In this document: positions 26,032-35,862 of the stretch, one piece after another | Position numbering within the stretch: the stretch's first letter is position 1 | Layout: each line of letters begins with the position of its first letter | DNA from: Microcoleus sp. LEGE 07076 | GTDB lineage: Bacteria > Cyanobacteriota > Cyanobacteriia > Cyanobacteriales > Microcoleaceae | Assembly: GCF_015207455.1 (NCBI RefSeq) | Contig: NZ_JADEWV010000021.1 | Coordinates: 1 to 49,210 of the forward strand | DNA: 49,210 bases | Direction: 5' to 3' | Translations under genes and position numbers: made by a program | Notes under the pieces: model-generated | Seen by the model: the letters and a program-made list of their open reading frames with translations, nothing else | Told to the model about the DNA's origin: nothing | The model's database searches: none

Positions 26032-28254
26032 TTAGGACTTTTTGCCGAGAATTTGTTCTTTCAAAGCTTGAATTTCTTGACCTAATTGTTGGCGGTTGGA
26101 AGAGCGCAACAAATAGCGGTAGACAAACCACGCGGTGTATCCGATACCAATTAGCTCAAATGTGGGTGCTAGCAGGGGGATGTCGTTGAGTTCGTCTACT
26201 ATGCCCAAAAGCACTTTCAAAGAAACAATCGAGGCTACAATGACACCAACAACTGTCAGCGGACTTTTGTACTGCTCGTAAAAGCTGCCGATGTAAGCGG
26301 GAAACTCCGACAAAATTGAGATAATTTGTTCTTTGATCTGCTGAGCCTGACTTGGCGGTTCTTCGGTAATTATGACTTTTGTGGTACCGCTCGAACTGTC
26401 TGCTTCATTTTCAGCAGGAATATCGGTGATGATAACGGTTGTTTCTGGTTCGTTTGATGAAGTCATTTCTCCACTCGCAATAGTTTTTTGCTGGTTGGCG
26501 GCAGGTATTTCAACTGCTGCTGCGACTGTTTCAAGAGCCGGTATTTCGACTGCTGCAACCTCCCCGTCGGTTGGTTCGAGAGCAGACACTTCGCCTGTTT
26601 CTGCTGTCGGTATTTCGACTGCCGAAACTTCCGCCGCCAGTGCTTCAGGAGCCGATATTTCGACTGCTGAAACCTCTGGTGCTGAAGTCGGTATTTCGGC
26701 TGGTGAAACTTCCGCTGCTGGGTGTTGTGCGACAGAAGTTTCGGTTGCAGTTTCCGTGTTTTGTTGTTCTGGGGCAGGAGTTTCTGCCGCGACACTAACA
26801 GTCGGCAAATTCAAGTTGCTAATAGCCTCTTGCAAGCGGGTTTTAGCCGTGCCCCGCTGGTGAAGGATTACCCAAGATTCTATCAGGTCGGGGCCGTGCA
26901 TTGCACCTGTCAGGGCTGCTCTGAGCGATCGCATAATTAGCCCTTTGTTCAGATTTTTCTGTTTGCTGAGCTTTTTAGTGATTTTCTGAGCTTCAGTCCC
27001 CATCAGGGTGGAATGACTTTCCAGAGCTTCTAGAACTGCTTGTAATGCCTGTGCAGCATCTGGTTGCTGCAACTGTGCTAGTGCTTCTTCTTCGTATTCC
27101 ACAGTTGGAGAGAAGAACAACTTGCACATACCGACGGCATCGGTTAACCGAACGAGACTCGGGCCGATTAAAGCAGCTATTTGTTCGAGCCAGGGGCGAT
27201 CGGCCTCGGAGTCAAACTCATAACCGGCTTTCTGCCAATAAGGTATCAGCAAATCTGTCAATTGCGGCACTGGCATTTTGTGGAGATATTGACCGTTGAG
27301 CCAGTTGAGTTTATCCCAATCAAATTTTGCACCGGCTTTGTTGACTCGATAGAATGTAAATAATTCTGCTGCTTCGGAGAGTGTAAATATTTCCTGCGTT
27401 GAATCCGGCGGAGTCCAACCGAGCAAAGTCATGTAATTGACTAAAGCTTCGGGGATGTACCCCATGTCTTTGAAGTCAGAAATCGAGGTTACGCCGTCGC
27501 GTTTAGAAAGCTTTTGCCCTTGGGAGTTTAAAATCAGTGGCGTGTGGGCAAATTCTGGGATTGTCGCGCCCAAAGCTTCGTAGAGCAATATTTGTTTGGG
27601 AGTATTGCCGATGTGATCTTCGCCGCGGATGACGTGGGTGATGGCCATGTCGATGTCATCGACAACTACGGCGAGGTTGTAGAGTGGTTGGCCGATGACG
27701 CCGCCGCTGGATGCCCTGGCAATTACCATGTCGCCGCCGAGGTCGCTACCTTTCCAGGTTACGGTGTCGCGCACCATGTCGTTCCAAGAAATTGTGCGAT
27801 CGTCCTCAATGATAAACCGAATCACAGCTTGTCGCCCTTCGCCTTCAAAAGCTGCGCGCTGTTTGCTTGTCAAGTTGCGGTGGCGGTTGTCGTAGCGGGG
27901 GGCTTGTTTGTTGGCTTTTTGTGCTTCCCGCATGGAGTCGAGTTCTTCCGACGTGGTGTAGCAGCGGTAGGCGAGTCCATTGTCTAGAAGGGTTTGGACT
28001 GCTTGTCGGTATGTTTCCAGACGTTGCGACTGAAAACTCGGGCCTTCGTCCCAGTTCATACCCAGCCAAGTCAGTCCTTCGAGGATGTTGTCGGTGTATT
28101 CGCTTTTGGAACGTTCTACGTCTGTGTCTTCTACCCGCAGGATGAATTTGCCGCCTTGGTTGCGGGCAAACAGCCAGTTAAATACGGCGGTTCTGGCGGT
28201 ACCGATGTGGAGGTTTCCGGTGGGACTGGGGGCTAGACGGACTCTGACGTTCAT
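26032..28254 (-). CDS. gltX: glutamyl-tRNA synthetase with C-terminal CAAD membrane domain
   Basis: A 740-residue fusion. Residues 1-483 are a standard bacterial Glu[17 protein letters not shown] (HIGH-type motif, 8-22), [24 protein letters not shown] and KLSKRDG (KMSKS-type, 248-254). Residues 484-636 are a low-complexity Ala/Glu/Val/Pro linker with repeated EVSAVEIP-like units. Residues 637-740 hold the CAAD domain: an amphipathic start ([23 protein letters not shown]), two hydrophobic helices ([18 protein letters not shown] and [16 protein letters not shown]) and a closing coiled helix. CAAD domains are known in several cyanobacterial synthetases and anchor them to thylakoid membranes. Here GluRS, which also feeds tetrapyrrole synthesis through Glu-tRNA, would be membrane-bound. 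Confidence 0.93.
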   Translation of the reverse strand: MNVRVRLAPSPTGNLHIGTARTAVFNWLFARNQGGKFILRVEDTDVERSKSEYTDNILEGLTWLGMNWDEGPSFQSQRLETYRQAVQTLLDNGLAYRCYTTSEELDSMREAQKANKQAPRYDNRHRNLTSKQRAAFEGEGRQAVIRFIIEDDRTISWNDMVRDTVTWKGSDLGGDMVIARASSGGVIGQPLYNLAVVVDDIDMAITHVIRGEDHIGNTPKQILLYEALGATIPEFAHTPLILNSQGQKLSKRDGVTSISDFKDMGYIPEALVNYMTLLGWTPPDSTQEIFTLSEAAELFTFYRVNKAGAKFDWDKLNWLNGQYLHKMPVPQLTDLLIPYWQKAGYEFDSEADRPWLEQIAALIGPSLVRLTDAVGMCKLFFSPTVEYEEEALAQLQQPDAAQALQAVLEALESHSTLMGTEAQKITKKLSKQKNLNKGLIMRSLRAALTGAMHGPDLIESWVILHQRGTAKTRLQEAISNLNLPTVSVAAETPAPEQQNTETATETSVAQHPAAEVSPAEIPTSAPEVSAVEISAPEALAAEVSAVEIPTAETGEVSALEPTDGEVAAVEIPALETVAAAVEIPAANQQKTIASGEMTSSNEPETTVIITDIPAENEADSSSGTTKVIITEEPPSQAQQIKEQIISILSEFPAYIGSFYEQYKSPLTVVGVIVASIVSLKVLLGIVDELNDIPLLAPTFELIGIGYTAWFVYRYLLRSSNRQQLGQEIQALKEQILGKKS

Positions 28255-28604
28255 TTATCTTTTTGCTTTTTGATTGGGGGCAATTTGCTGGTTGGGGGAA
28301 TAGCTGTGGCTGTGACTACAAATTTTATTATATTTTGTTGCCGCCTTAAAAATTGTGTTTGGCAGTTGGTTTGCCTGGAATTAGGGGATAATGCGCCATT
28401 GAGCGATCGGGCGAAAGTGTCGGGCTTTGCAGCAGACTGCATCTTGACGATATTAGCATTGTCGGCACCCAAGACTGGATTCACCTTTGGGCCTATTTTT
28501 TAAAGCAGCAATAACTGCGGCAGGGATGCTGAAGGCGCACTCGATAATTATTAATTCTTGTAAAATGTTTGTGTGCGATCGACCACATTAAAACATATTT
28601 CCCT

Positions 28605-29087
28605 ATGTCTGCGACTAAAACTGAATTTCCCGAATCTGTTGAAATTAAGCCATCTTGGCAAATTGAGCTTTTGTACGACGGTGAATGCCCGCTGTGCGTG
28701 CGGGAGGTGAATTTTTTGAAGAAACGGGATGCAGGGCGAGGCTTAGTGTCGTTTGTGGATATCGCGGAGGATGGCTACAACCCGGAAGCTCACGGCGGAG
28801 TTGACTACGAAACGGCGATGGGGCGGATTCACGCGGTGTTACCCGACGGTACGGCAATTAAAAATGTTGAGGTTTTTCGCCGGATTTATGAGATTTTGGG
28901 GATGGGCTGGGTGTATGCTGTGACTAAGTTGCCGATTGTTGGGACGATCGCCAATTGGCTGTACGGAATTTGGGCCGAATGGCGGCTGCCTTTGACGGGA
29001 AGACCGGATTTAGCGACTGTTATGGGCGATCGAACTGCGCGGATCGAGTGCGAAACTGAAGGCCGCTGTCGGGTAAAGTCGGAATAG
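28605..29087 (+). CDS. DCC family thiol-disulfide oxidoreductase (DUF393)
   Basis: A 160-residue protein with the DUF393 signature LLYDGECPLCVREVNFLKKRD (thioredoxin-like CxxC: Cys-Pro-Leu-Cys). Further family features follow: VSFVDIAEDGYNPE, YETAMGRIHAVLPDG, VEVFRRIYEILGMGW. The start at 28605 (MSATKTEF) is chosen; an alternative 12 codons upstream would be GTG in sequence near a HIP1-like site. The gap 28255-28604 shows no gene. Confidence 0.88.
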   Translation: MSATKTEFPESVEIKPSWQIELLYDGECPLCVREVNFLKKRDAGRGLVSFVDIAEDGYNPEAHGGVDYETAMGRIHAVLPDGTAIKNVEVFRRIYEILGMGWVYAVTKLPIVGTIANWLYGIWAEWRLPLTGRPDLATVMGDRTARIECETEGRCRVKSE

Positions 29088-29188
29088 AGTTAAATTGAGT
29101 AAGTGCGATCGATCGATTTGCAGATTTCAGCAGGAACCAACTGCAACTAACATTAAAGATTGGCTACTATATAACGGCGGGAAAGAAA

Positions 29189-29398
29189 ATGCAAGATGCA
29201 GGCTATACAGTTTTCATGGGCTTCGGCGGCCTCTGGGTAGTCATGGGAATTATCGCTGTGATTGTCCTGTTCAAATCGGACGGTCAAAAGTTGAGATTTG
29301 GCAAATGGGGATTGTTGGTTGCTATTCCGATCCTAGTGCCGATCGCCCTGGTGTTAAGCTATCAGATATTCCGACCGTTGATTATCCAACATTTTTGA
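29189..29398 (+). CDS. small two-helix membrane protein
   Basis: A 69-residue protein with two transmembrane helices, GFGGLWVVMGIIAVIVLF (about 10-27) and WGLLVAIPILVPIALVLSYQIF (about 40-61). A short charged loop (KSDGQKLRFGK) joins them. GGGAAAG stands close before the ATG. Function unknown. A longer frame over the same bases (29095-29439) has no such pattern and is rejected. Confidence 0.6.
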   Translation: MQDAGYTVFMGFGGLWVVMGIIAVIVLFKSDGQKLRFGKWGLLVAIPILVPIALVLSYQIFRPLIIQHF

Positions 29399-29456
29399 GC
29401 GCTAGTGGGAGTCGATCGTCTGCGGGACAAAAAAATTAGTTAAATCAAGTTAAATA

Positions 29457-30119
29457 TTATTGCTCGTTTTCGGGCGATCGCAACTTCTGTCTCACCCATT
29501 GACGCAAAGCATCAATTATAGTCATATCATCCTCCGTCTCGGCCATCTGCAAAAACTGATTGATGATTTCGGAAGAAACCATCGGAAAAGCGCCACTGTA
29601 TTCACAGATCGCATATTCTCCGTTCTGAAGTTGAAAAAATTGTACCGTCTCTCCTAGATATCTCCAAATTTCAGGAACTCCTAAGTTTTTGTAGATAGTA
29701 AAGCGATTAGTAGATGGACTGGTGAGATCGACTTCGATGATTAAATCAGGTGGCGGGTCGGTTGACAAGTTAATTTTTCGGCCGGTAATGCGATCGACAT
29801 TTTGGATATAAAAACAGGAATCCGGTTCTGCACCTTGTTTTAACTCTTCACGGTTTAGAGTCGTCGAACCAAATCCCTTACGTTTGAATTTTAATTCATC
29901 ACTTAAAGTCGTCACAAACTGTTTTAGCAAACAGTTAATTGTTTCATGCAAGTCGGATGGAATGATAATTTCTAAGACTCCTTGAGAATAAGAAAACCGT
30001 GAGGATCTCTTGTCTCCTGCTTCTGCTAATAAGCTTTCATAAGTCTGCCAACTGATATTAGATAATACTATCCGTTGTGTAGTTGTTTCCGGTGACGGCT
30101 TAATGGGCGTAACGAGCAT
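29457..30119 (-). CDS. Uma2 family (DUF820) putative endonuclease
   Basis: A 220-residue Uma2 protein. Family features are the SYSQGVLEIIIPSDLHETINCLLKQF region, EPDSCFYIQN, and the PD-(D/E)XK-like core DLIIEVDLTSPSTNRFTIYKNLGVPEIWRY. These proteins are very abundant in cyanobacteria, and their nuclease role is inferred from fold. The start at 30119 (MLVTPIKPS) is preferred: AAGGAG lies 9 bases before it, whereas the ATG seven codons upstream lies on top of that site. Confidence 0.88.
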   Translation of the reverse strand: MLVTPIKPSPETTTQRIVLSNISWQTYESLLAEAGDKRSSRFSYSQGVLEIIIPSDLHETINCLLKQFVTTLSDELKFKRKGFGSTTLNREELKQGAEPDSCFYIQNVDRITGRKINLSTDPPPDLIIEVDLTSPSTNRFTIYKNLGVPEIWRYLGETVQFFQLQNGEYAICEYSGAFPMVSSEIINQFLQMAETEDDMTIIDALRQWVRQKLRSPENEQ

Positions 30120-30167
30120 ATTTTCCCACTCCTTAATCATGTCCGGTTATTTAACTATCATAAGTTC

Positions 30168-30221
30168 GTAGCAAGGACTTTAGTCCTTGTTTGCATTTTT
30201 GAGGACTAAAGTCCTTACTAC
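30168..30221. repeat. AAGGACTTTAGTCCTT dispersed inverted repeat
   Basis: GTAG-CAAGGACTTTAGTCCTTG and the near inverse GAGGACTAAAGTCCTTACTAC form nested palindromes with a T-rich centre. Relatives occur near 10448 and 17860. Confidence 0.6.
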
Positions 30222-30281
30222 AAAAAAACTCAATTTAGAAAGAGATTTATCAAAAGCTTAGACTTTCGATTTACGAGAGAA

Positions 30282-30355
30282 CGGGACAGACGGGGCTCGA
30301 ACCCGCAACTTCCGCCGTGACAGGGCGGTGCTCTAACCAATTGAACTACTGTCCC
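30282..30355 (-). tRNA. tRNA-Asp (GTC)
   Basis: A full cloverleaf reads on the minus strand. Acceptor arms GGGACAG/CTGTCCC carry discriminator G. The anticodon stem CCGCC/GGCGG encloses loop CTGTCAC with anticodon GTC. The T-loop is GGTTCGAGC. CCA is not encoded. Confidence 0.95.
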
Positions 30356-30411
30356 TCGTTTTGCCGTTTTTTCTGGCACAATCTCTATTATGCCGATGAC
30401 CTCACCTTTTG

Positions 30412-31539
30412 TCAAGAGGTTTTTTGAACTTTTATTTTGAAGCCCAAAATCTGAGTCTCTTGTAGGGGACTGAAGTTGTTGTCGCTGACCAAAATCAGAC
30501 CTCTGCTACCATCTGCCAACTCGGGGCCAAATGTCAACCCCTCAATGTTGTCTAGGGGAATTTTCAGGGTTTCCAAGTCCAGCAACAGCCGTTTTTGGGC
30601 GGGGGAAACCTCGCTGATACGTGTTTTGAGGCTTTCGATTGCTTCAATGCGATCGGCTTTTTCCAAAGAAATCTCAAATAGTTTAACAGTAACTCCAGTT
30701 TCCAGGGAGAAAGCGCGCTCTAAACTCAGCAAGCGGTTATCCTCTATCGCCACCAAATCCACTAAACCGTTGCTAGTTAATTTTCCCAGAGGATTGGCAC
30801 CGGCGGGTAGCGGTTCGGTGATGTAGGCAAAGGAGGCATCTGGATTGCCACTCACCGCATCGTAGCGCAAAATCCGGCATGGACTTCCAGTTTCGAGGGA
30901 AGGTACTGCGCCATCTTGAACTGTAGCGTTTTCGGTGGCGGTGAATAGGTATTTGCGATCGGCTGTTAAAGTTAAACTTTCAAAAGCGAGATTGTTGCGA
31001 ATACCTTTAGTACCTTTGTCATCGGGCAGAAATACTTCAGGAATTACTAGCGTTTTCAGCAGTTTACCATCAAGGGAGAATTCTTTGATGAAAGGAGCGA
31101 TTTGGCGATCGACATCTCCCTCAGAAGAAACAAATACGCTGTTGCCAGTAAAAGCTATCCCTTCTGGATCTAAACTTAATTCTGGAAAACTTTTACCGTT
31201 TTCATCTAATAAAGTCGTCACACCAGTAAATTCAATCTTTTCTTTTTCCAGCTTACCAGATGCCAAGTTAATTTTTAGAGAATAGAAGCGCGCCGGAGCC
31301 TTGCTACTGCGGTCATCAGAAATGGCATAATAAACTTGTTTCTCGGCATCATAGGTGATTCCCGAAAGTCCGCCAATTTCCGTACCCTGAAACGGAGAAC
31401 CTGTTGGAAATATTGCCCTGCCGATAAAATCTATTTTGGTAACAGCAAAAGATTGAGCCGACATACCGACAAAAATAGCAACGGTTGCTGCTATCAAAAT
31501 CCCGAAAACAAATAGAATTAATTTGGCTGACTTTCGCAT
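30412..31539 (-). CDS. phytase-like esterase domain protein, exported
   Basis: A 375-residue protein with an N-terminal hydrophobic segment (LILFVFGILIAATVAIFVGM, a signal peptide or anchor). One phytase-like beta-propeller domain follows: EIGGLSGITYDAEKQVYYAISDDRS, DPEGIAF...VFVSSEGD, ENATVQDG and NIEGLTFGPELADGSRGLILVSDNNF. Members of this family are annotated as having esterase-like activity; the substrate is unknown. A half-copy of the rbsK inverted repeat lies upstream (31573-31627). Confidence 0.87.
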   Translation of the reverse strand: MRKSAKLILFVFGILIAATVAIFVGMSAQSFAVTKIDFIGRAIFPTGSPFQGTEIGGLSGITYDAEKQVYYAISDDRSSKAPARFYSLKINLASGKLEKEKIEFTGVTTLLDENGKSFPELSLDPEGIAFTGNSVFVSSEGDVDRQIAPFIKEFSLDGKLLKTLVIPEVFLPDDKGTKGIRNNLAFESLTLTADRKYLFTATENATVQDGAVPSLETGSPCRILRYDAVSGNPDASFAYITEPLPAGANPLGKLTSNGLVDLVAIEDNRLLSLERAFSLETGVTVKLFEISLEKADRIEAIESLKTRISEVSPAQKRLLLDLETLKIPLDNIEGLTFGPELADGSRGLILVSDNNFSPLQETQILGFKIKVQKTS

Positions 31540-31659
31540 TTTACTAATAACTAAATTATGATTCTAAAACTCTCTTCAGTCCGCGCAGGCGGACTTCGTT
31601 TGTGTAAACCTGGTTTCAACCGCCGAGTTTTATCTTTCGCGGTTCATTAAATCATAAAA

Positions 31660-33441
31660 TCACTGTTTCTGACTCAGCAAAAAATTGGTCAACCAATCTT
31701 TAACCACATAAGTAGCGCGACAGTCGTCCTCATTGTACCGGACGATCGCCTCCAAGAAATCTCGATCGCCCGTTTTGAGCCAATCATCGTACCAGCAGAC
31801 ACACTGAGCCCCGTTAGCCTTAGCATCGCGCCAGTCAAAACCCAGCCAGCGCGCAATAGGTTTGAGTGCATAACTTTCCACCGGCACAATCGCTTTTTCC
31901 GTCACTTGTTTGTGAATATCTACAAACCGTTTCAACACGGGTTTCCACAAATAAGCTGGAGTTTGGTAAAGTTTAGCTAATCGCTTAAAAGTCTTGACTT
32001 CGTAGTCGCAAAAATGAAAAATCGGAGCAATGGGATAAGCCCACATTAATTCTAAAAATTGCTCCCAGATTGCACCTTCCTCCGCTGCTGATTCTGCCAG
32101 AAAACCGTGGAATTTTTCAGTTTGGTTGTACCTGTCTACCACTAACACTCCGTGGAGGTAATCTAAGTTTAACTCGGGTTCGGCTTCAATATCAAAGTAG
32201 AGTTCGATTGGGGCGATCGACAAAAAGACAGATTGAGAATAGGGAATGGGTTTCTTGCGGAGAATTGGCGCAGGCTGGGCGGGTGCTGCTGGTTTATTTG
32301 GTCTAATTTGTACTTCTTCAGCTGCGATGTCATTCAAGATATTATCTACAATATCTGGTAATATTTCAGATGAGTTAAGTTCTTCTAAATTCTCACTTCT
32401 ACCTTCTTCTCGATCCTTAATCCCTGTATCGGTTTCCCTTCTTCGTTCTTCCGACTTCCCTCGGACTTCTTCCCGCAACAGCGGTATATCTAGCAAATGA
32501 GATTGAGCTTGCCGCACCACATCAAAAGCAACTCTGTCAGGGAATTCTGGATACTCAGCAAGCAGTTCGGAACTAGCACGAGCGAGAGCTTCTACATCGG
32601 TAATTTCTAGAGTTTTTAGTCTAGCATAGCGGCCGGCAGTAACTCCCGGCAATAGCGAAAGGTGTTTGATTGATTCGGCTTCGGCATGGCAGATAGTGTA
32701 CCAACCGCAAAGATTGCATTTTTGTCGGGAAATAAACACTTCTGGTTTATCCCGATTTTCTATCATCTGAATACAGTTATTTAATATTTCTAGCATCTGA
32801 GGAATTCGCTGGTCAAGATTCACTTGCCAAAACCCTTTTTTTCGCAGCATCAGCCACGCACTGTCGGGGATTTTTCCCTGCACTGAAGCTAATATTTTTG
32901 CGTGAAAAGCTGTTATAATTTGATAGTCTAGTTTGGGTCGCTTGCTGAGCCAAATATCCGCAGTAACGTAACTCCAATCGCCAAATTTGGATTGTCCCGG
33001 CTGTTTGATTAATAAATGCGGGCGGCTGACGAGGGTAATATTTGAAGAGTGCAGGGTGGAGGATTCAGGATGAATAGAAGTTTGGGGAAGTTCTGGCGTA
33101 TCTGACAAACATTGACCGTTAATTCCTACCAGAGAAGTTGGTGTACCGTTGGTTTTGCCCAATTCGCCCTGGATGAGAACTCCTCGGTAAATGCGATCTG
33201 CTCCTTGCTGCATTAAACTCAATGTAGCAGCAGCTCCCGCTTCCCAATCCCCTTTAGGATATGATGGTTGTTGGTAAGTCTCGCCTGCCAAAACCTGCTG
33301 CTGATACGTCCCGCTGTCGCGCATCAGTTTCAGCAGAAAGTCGCTGGGAGGATCTAATTGTTTCGAGTCTCCGCAAGTGTCTAAAAATGCTCGGAGATTG
33401 CATCGCTGATAGGAAAGTAGCAGTTTGTCAGTTATTAACAT
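31660..33441 (-). CDS. TM0106-type RecB-like / RNase H-like nuclease
   Basis: A 593-residue two-part protein. The N-terminal half resembles RecB-like nucleases. It has a Cys near the start (SYQRCNLRAFLD) and a cluster CNLCGWYTIC (about 241-250) that with the first Cys could bind an iron-sulfur centre. The C-terminal half is an RNase H-like exonuclease: ELYFDIEAEPE (DxE), HFCDYEVKTFKRL and YNEDDCRATYVV (final D-D). A Glu/Arg-rich linker joins the two. Proteins of this type (TM0106 family) are predicted DNA-processing nucleases of unknown pathway. Confidence 0.85.
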   Translation of the reverse strand: MLITDKLLLSYQRCNLRAFLDTCGDSKQLDPPSDFLLKLMRDSGTYQQQVLAGETYQQPSYPKGDWEAGAAATLSLMQQGADRIYRGVLIQGELGKTNGTPTSLVGINGQCLSDTPELPQTSIHPESSTLHSSNITLVSRPHLLIKQPGQSKFGDWSYVTADIWLSKRPKLDYQIITAFHAKILASVQGKIPDSAWLMLRKKGFWQVNLDQRIPQMLEILNNCIQMIENRDKPEVFISRQKCNLCGWYTICHAEAESIKHLSLLPGVTAGRYARLKTLEITDVEALARASSELLAEYPEFPDRVAFDVVRQAQSHLLDIPLLREEVRGKSEERRRETDTGIKDREEGRSENLEELNSSEILPDIVDNILNDIAAEEVQIRPNKPAAPAQPAPILRKKPIPYSQSVFLSIAPIELYFDIEAEPELNLDYLHGVLVVDRYNQTEKFHGFLAESAAEEGAIWEQFLELMWAYPIAPIFHFCDYEVKTFKRLAKLYQTPAYLWKPVLKRFVDIHKQVTEKAIVPVESYALKPIARWLGFDWRDAKANGAQCVCWYDDWLKTGDRDFLEAIVRYNEDDCRATYVVKDWLTNFLLSQKQ

Positions 33442-33536
33442 TTAGTGTTTACAAGACATAGAGTATTAGGCAAAAGGTATAAAAATCACAGCATCATTTA
33501 TTCAATAATAACGCTATCAATAATTACCTAGAAAAA

Positions 33537-34688
33537 ATGACAAAGGACAATCATCGGCAACAATTTTCAGCTTTGGCCAATAAAGCTTATTTTAACTACG
33601 GCGGACAAGGGCCGTTGTCTGAGCCTGCTTTAGAGGCGATTTATGGGGCATACAAACGGGTGCAGGTTGGGGGGCCGTTTTCGGGGGAAATCGGTGCTTG
33701 GGTGGCTCAGGAGGCGATGCTGACACGACGTGCGATCGCAAACGAGTTAGCCGTCCCTCCCGAAACGATCGCCTTGACTGAAGATGTCACCGTCGGCTGC
33801 AATATTGCGCTGTGGGGCATTGATTGGCGATCGGGCGACCATTTATTGCTCTCTGACTGCGAACATCCGGGCATTGTAGCTAGTGTAATGGAACTTCAGC
33901 GCCGTTTCAACATTGAGGTTTCGATTTGTCCCCTGGTGGCTACTTTGAATGGCGGTGATGCGGCGCAGGTAATTGCTGATTGTTTACAGCCAAATACTCG
34001 CTTGTTGGTAATCAGTCATATTTTGTGGAATACTGGTCAAGTTTTGCCTCTGGCTGAGATTGTAAAAGTCTGCCATAAAACGAAAGTGAAAGTATTAGTT
34101 GATGCGGCTCAATCTGTGGGGGTTTTGCCTTTGAATTTGATTGAGTCTGGGGTTGACTTTTATGCTTTTACTGGTCACAAATGGTGGTGCGGCCCGGAAG
34201 GTTTGGGCGGACTTTATGTGAGTGCGGAAGCTTTAACAGATTTGCATCCGGTGTTTATCGGTTGGCGGGGAATTGTGACGGATGCTAATGCTAAAGTGCT
34301 TGGATGGAAGCCTGGAGCTCAACGTTACGAGATTGCGACTTCGGCTTATCCTTTGTATGCGGGTTTGCGAAGTGCGATCGCCCTGCAACACACATGGGGT
34401 ACGATCGAAGAAAGGTATGCAGAAATCTGCCGTTTGAGCAAGTATCTCTGGGAGCATTTGTCGGAAATCAGTCATGTAGAATGTTTGCGGACTTCGGCAC
34501 CGGAAGCGGGTTTAGTTTCGTTTCGATTAACTAATGGAATGCCGCACAAACAACTGGTTGATTTGTTGGAGAAGCAGGGAATTATGGTGCGGACAATTCT
34601 CAATCCTGACTGCGTGCGGGCTTGCGTTCACTATTTTACCACTGAGGCGGAGATTGATAAGTTGCTTGGGGCGATCGGCATAACGTAG
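33537..34688 (+). CDS. class V PLP enzyme, cysteine/cystine lyase-like
   Basis: A 383-residue fold-type I PLP enzyme related to cysteine desulfurases. It has YFNYGGQGPLSEPALEAI, ALTEDVTVGCNIALWG, LLSDCEHPGIV, VDAAQSVGVLPLNL and the PLP lysine in FTGHKWWCGPEGLGG. The opening and the HKWWCGPEG form match the cyanobacterial L-cysteine/cystine C-S lyase (C-DES) group better than IscS/SufS, so it may supply sulfane sulfur or degrade cystine. Its last codons (AIGIT) lie in an 88-bp unit that is tandemly duplicated past the stop. Confidence 0.82.
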   Translation: MTKDNHRQQFSALANKAYFNYGGQGPLSEPALEAIYGAYKRVQVGGPFSGEIGAWVAQEAMLTRRAIANELAVPPETIALTEDVTVGCNIALWGIDWRSGDHLLLSDCEHPGIVASVMELQRRFNIEVSICPLVATLNGGDAAQVIADCLQPNTRLLVISHILWNTGQVLPLAEIVKVCHKTKVKVLVDAAQSVGVLPLNLIESGVDFYAFTGHKWWCGPEGLGGLYVSAEALTDLHPVFIGWRGIVTDANAKVLGWKPGAQRYEIATSAYPLYAGLRSAIALQHTWGTIEERYAEICRLSKYLWEHLSEISHVECLRTSAPEAGLVSFRLTNGMPHKQLVDLLEKQGIMVRTILNPDCVRACVHYFTTEAEIDKLLGAIGIT

Positions 34689-34841
34689 GGTGCGTCGCCT
34701 TGAGCTATTTCAACTAGCTGGAAAATCTCACAGTGACGCACCCTACAAATTGGTTAGGGCGATCGGCATAACGTAGGGTGCGTCGCCTTGAGCTATTTCA
34801 ACTAGCTGGAAAATCTCATAGCGACGCACCATATAAATCAG
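34669..34841. repeat. 88-bp tandem duplication across the lyase stop codon
   Basis: Two copies begin at 34669 and 34757 with GGGCGATCGGCATAACGTAG. Each contains an inverted pair, TAGGGTGCGTCGC / GTGACGCACCCTA in copy one, which would form a hairpin in RNA. Copy two has a few changes (for example GCGACGCACCATA). The duplication includes the last five codons and the stop. Confidence 0.9.
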
Positions 34842-34876
34842 ATATAATCAAAATAGAACAGAGCGGAGTCAAAGCT

Positions 34877-35437
34877 ATGTCAACTACAGAAAAAGTTCGC
34901 TGGACAAGCGCTGATTTAGAATCATTACCCGATAATGGCAACCGTTATGAAATAATCGGAGGAGAATTGATTGTGACAAGAGCACCCCATTGGGAACATC
35001 AAGACGTTGCTAACAATGTTTGTGTTGAACTAACTATTTGGTCAAGACAGACTAAGTTAGGCAAGGCTGTCCAAGTACCGGGTCTAATCTTCACGGATGG
35101 TGATAATGTTATCCCTGATGTGGTTTGGGTAAGCTATGAGCGTTTAGCACAAATATTAGATGAGTCGGGACATTTGGCTGGTGCACCGGAGTTGGTGGTT
35201 GAGGTGATGTCTCCAGGTGAAGAAAATGAAAGGCGCGATCGGCAATCTAAGTTAAAATTATATTCAGTCCAGGGCGTGCGGGAATATTGGATTTTTGACA
35301 GACTACAGCAAAAAGTTGAGATTTACCTGCGGGAAAATGGGATTTTGAAATTAGCGATGACTTTGTTTAAGGAAGATAATTTAACCAGTGTTTTGTTACC
35401 GGGTTTTAGTGTGTCGGTGGCCGTATTGTTTGCGTAG
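34877..35437 (+). CDS. Uma2 family (DUF820) putative endonuclease
   Basis: A 186-residue Uma2 protein: LPDNGNRYEIIGGELIVTRAP, HQDVANNVCVEL, NVIPDVVWV, and the nuclease-type core PELVVEVMSPGEENERRDRQSKLKLY...VREYWIFD. The start at 34877 (MSTTEKVRW) excludes an upstream extension that would be coded by the 88-bp repeat. Nuclease action is inferred from the family. Confidence 0.88.
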   Translation: MSTTEKVRWTSADLESLPDNGNRYEIIGGELIVTRAPHWEHQDVANNVCVELTIWSRQTKLGKAVQVPGLIFTDGDNVIPDVVWVSYERLAQILDESGHLAGAPELVVEVMSPGEENERRDRQSKLKLYSVQGVREYWIFDRLQQKVEIYLRENGILKLAMTLFKEDNLTSVLLPGFSVSVAVLFA

Positions 35438-35475
35438 AGATTAACCAAAGCATAAATAACGGAGGAAAATAAACG

Positions 35476-35862
35476 ATGAATTTAGAGCAAGCAGTATGAG
35501 TGGAATTGACCGCGAACTTACTCTAGAAACCAGAACCAGTCTCATTGACAAACATCTCTCCGGAACCCGAAAAGCCCAAAGCGAAATTGAAAGCGAAGGA
35601 ATAGTCCATCTCTTTAATAACAGAGAAACAATGGAAAATGGAAAGAGTCGCCACAGAAATTAAGCTCAGAGGGGAACGCACAGGAGCCGACGATTTAGAG
35701 GATAATTACGAACGCTATGGATTGTACTTTTCAGAACCAATTGGTTATATACTAAAAGCAGACGGTACTCGGATATCACTAGAATACGGTGAAATAAAAA
35801 TTAAGAAAACCACAGGTAAATATCATGTCATACCTCGCACAAGACCCCGCACAAGCTACTAA
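35476..35862 (+). pseudogene. frameshifted small gene of unknown family
   Basis: GGAGG precedes an ATG at 35476 that codes only MNLEQAV. The protein then continues in another frame from 35496 (SGIDRELTLETRTSLIDKHL, GIVHLFNNRETME) and returns to the first frame at 35638 (ERVATEIKLRGERTG, YERYGLYFSEPIGYILKADGT, ending YHVIPRTRPRTSY). The second break is explained by a 7-bp tandem duplication (ATGGAAA, 35631-35637 and 35638-35644): deleting one copy joins RETM to ERVA. The GIVHLF and YERYGL...EPIGY end recalls C-terminal domains of cyanobacterial toxin-like proteins, which is a weak impression. Confidence 0.7.

Noticed and set aside
26372-26863. Frame opposite the gltX linker
   Set aside because: It mirrors the low-complexity linker of a gene with clear motifs on the other strand.
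29095-29439. 114-codon frame
   Set aside because: The frame at 29189 over the same bases gives a clean two-helix membrane protein with a ribosome-binding site; this one does not.
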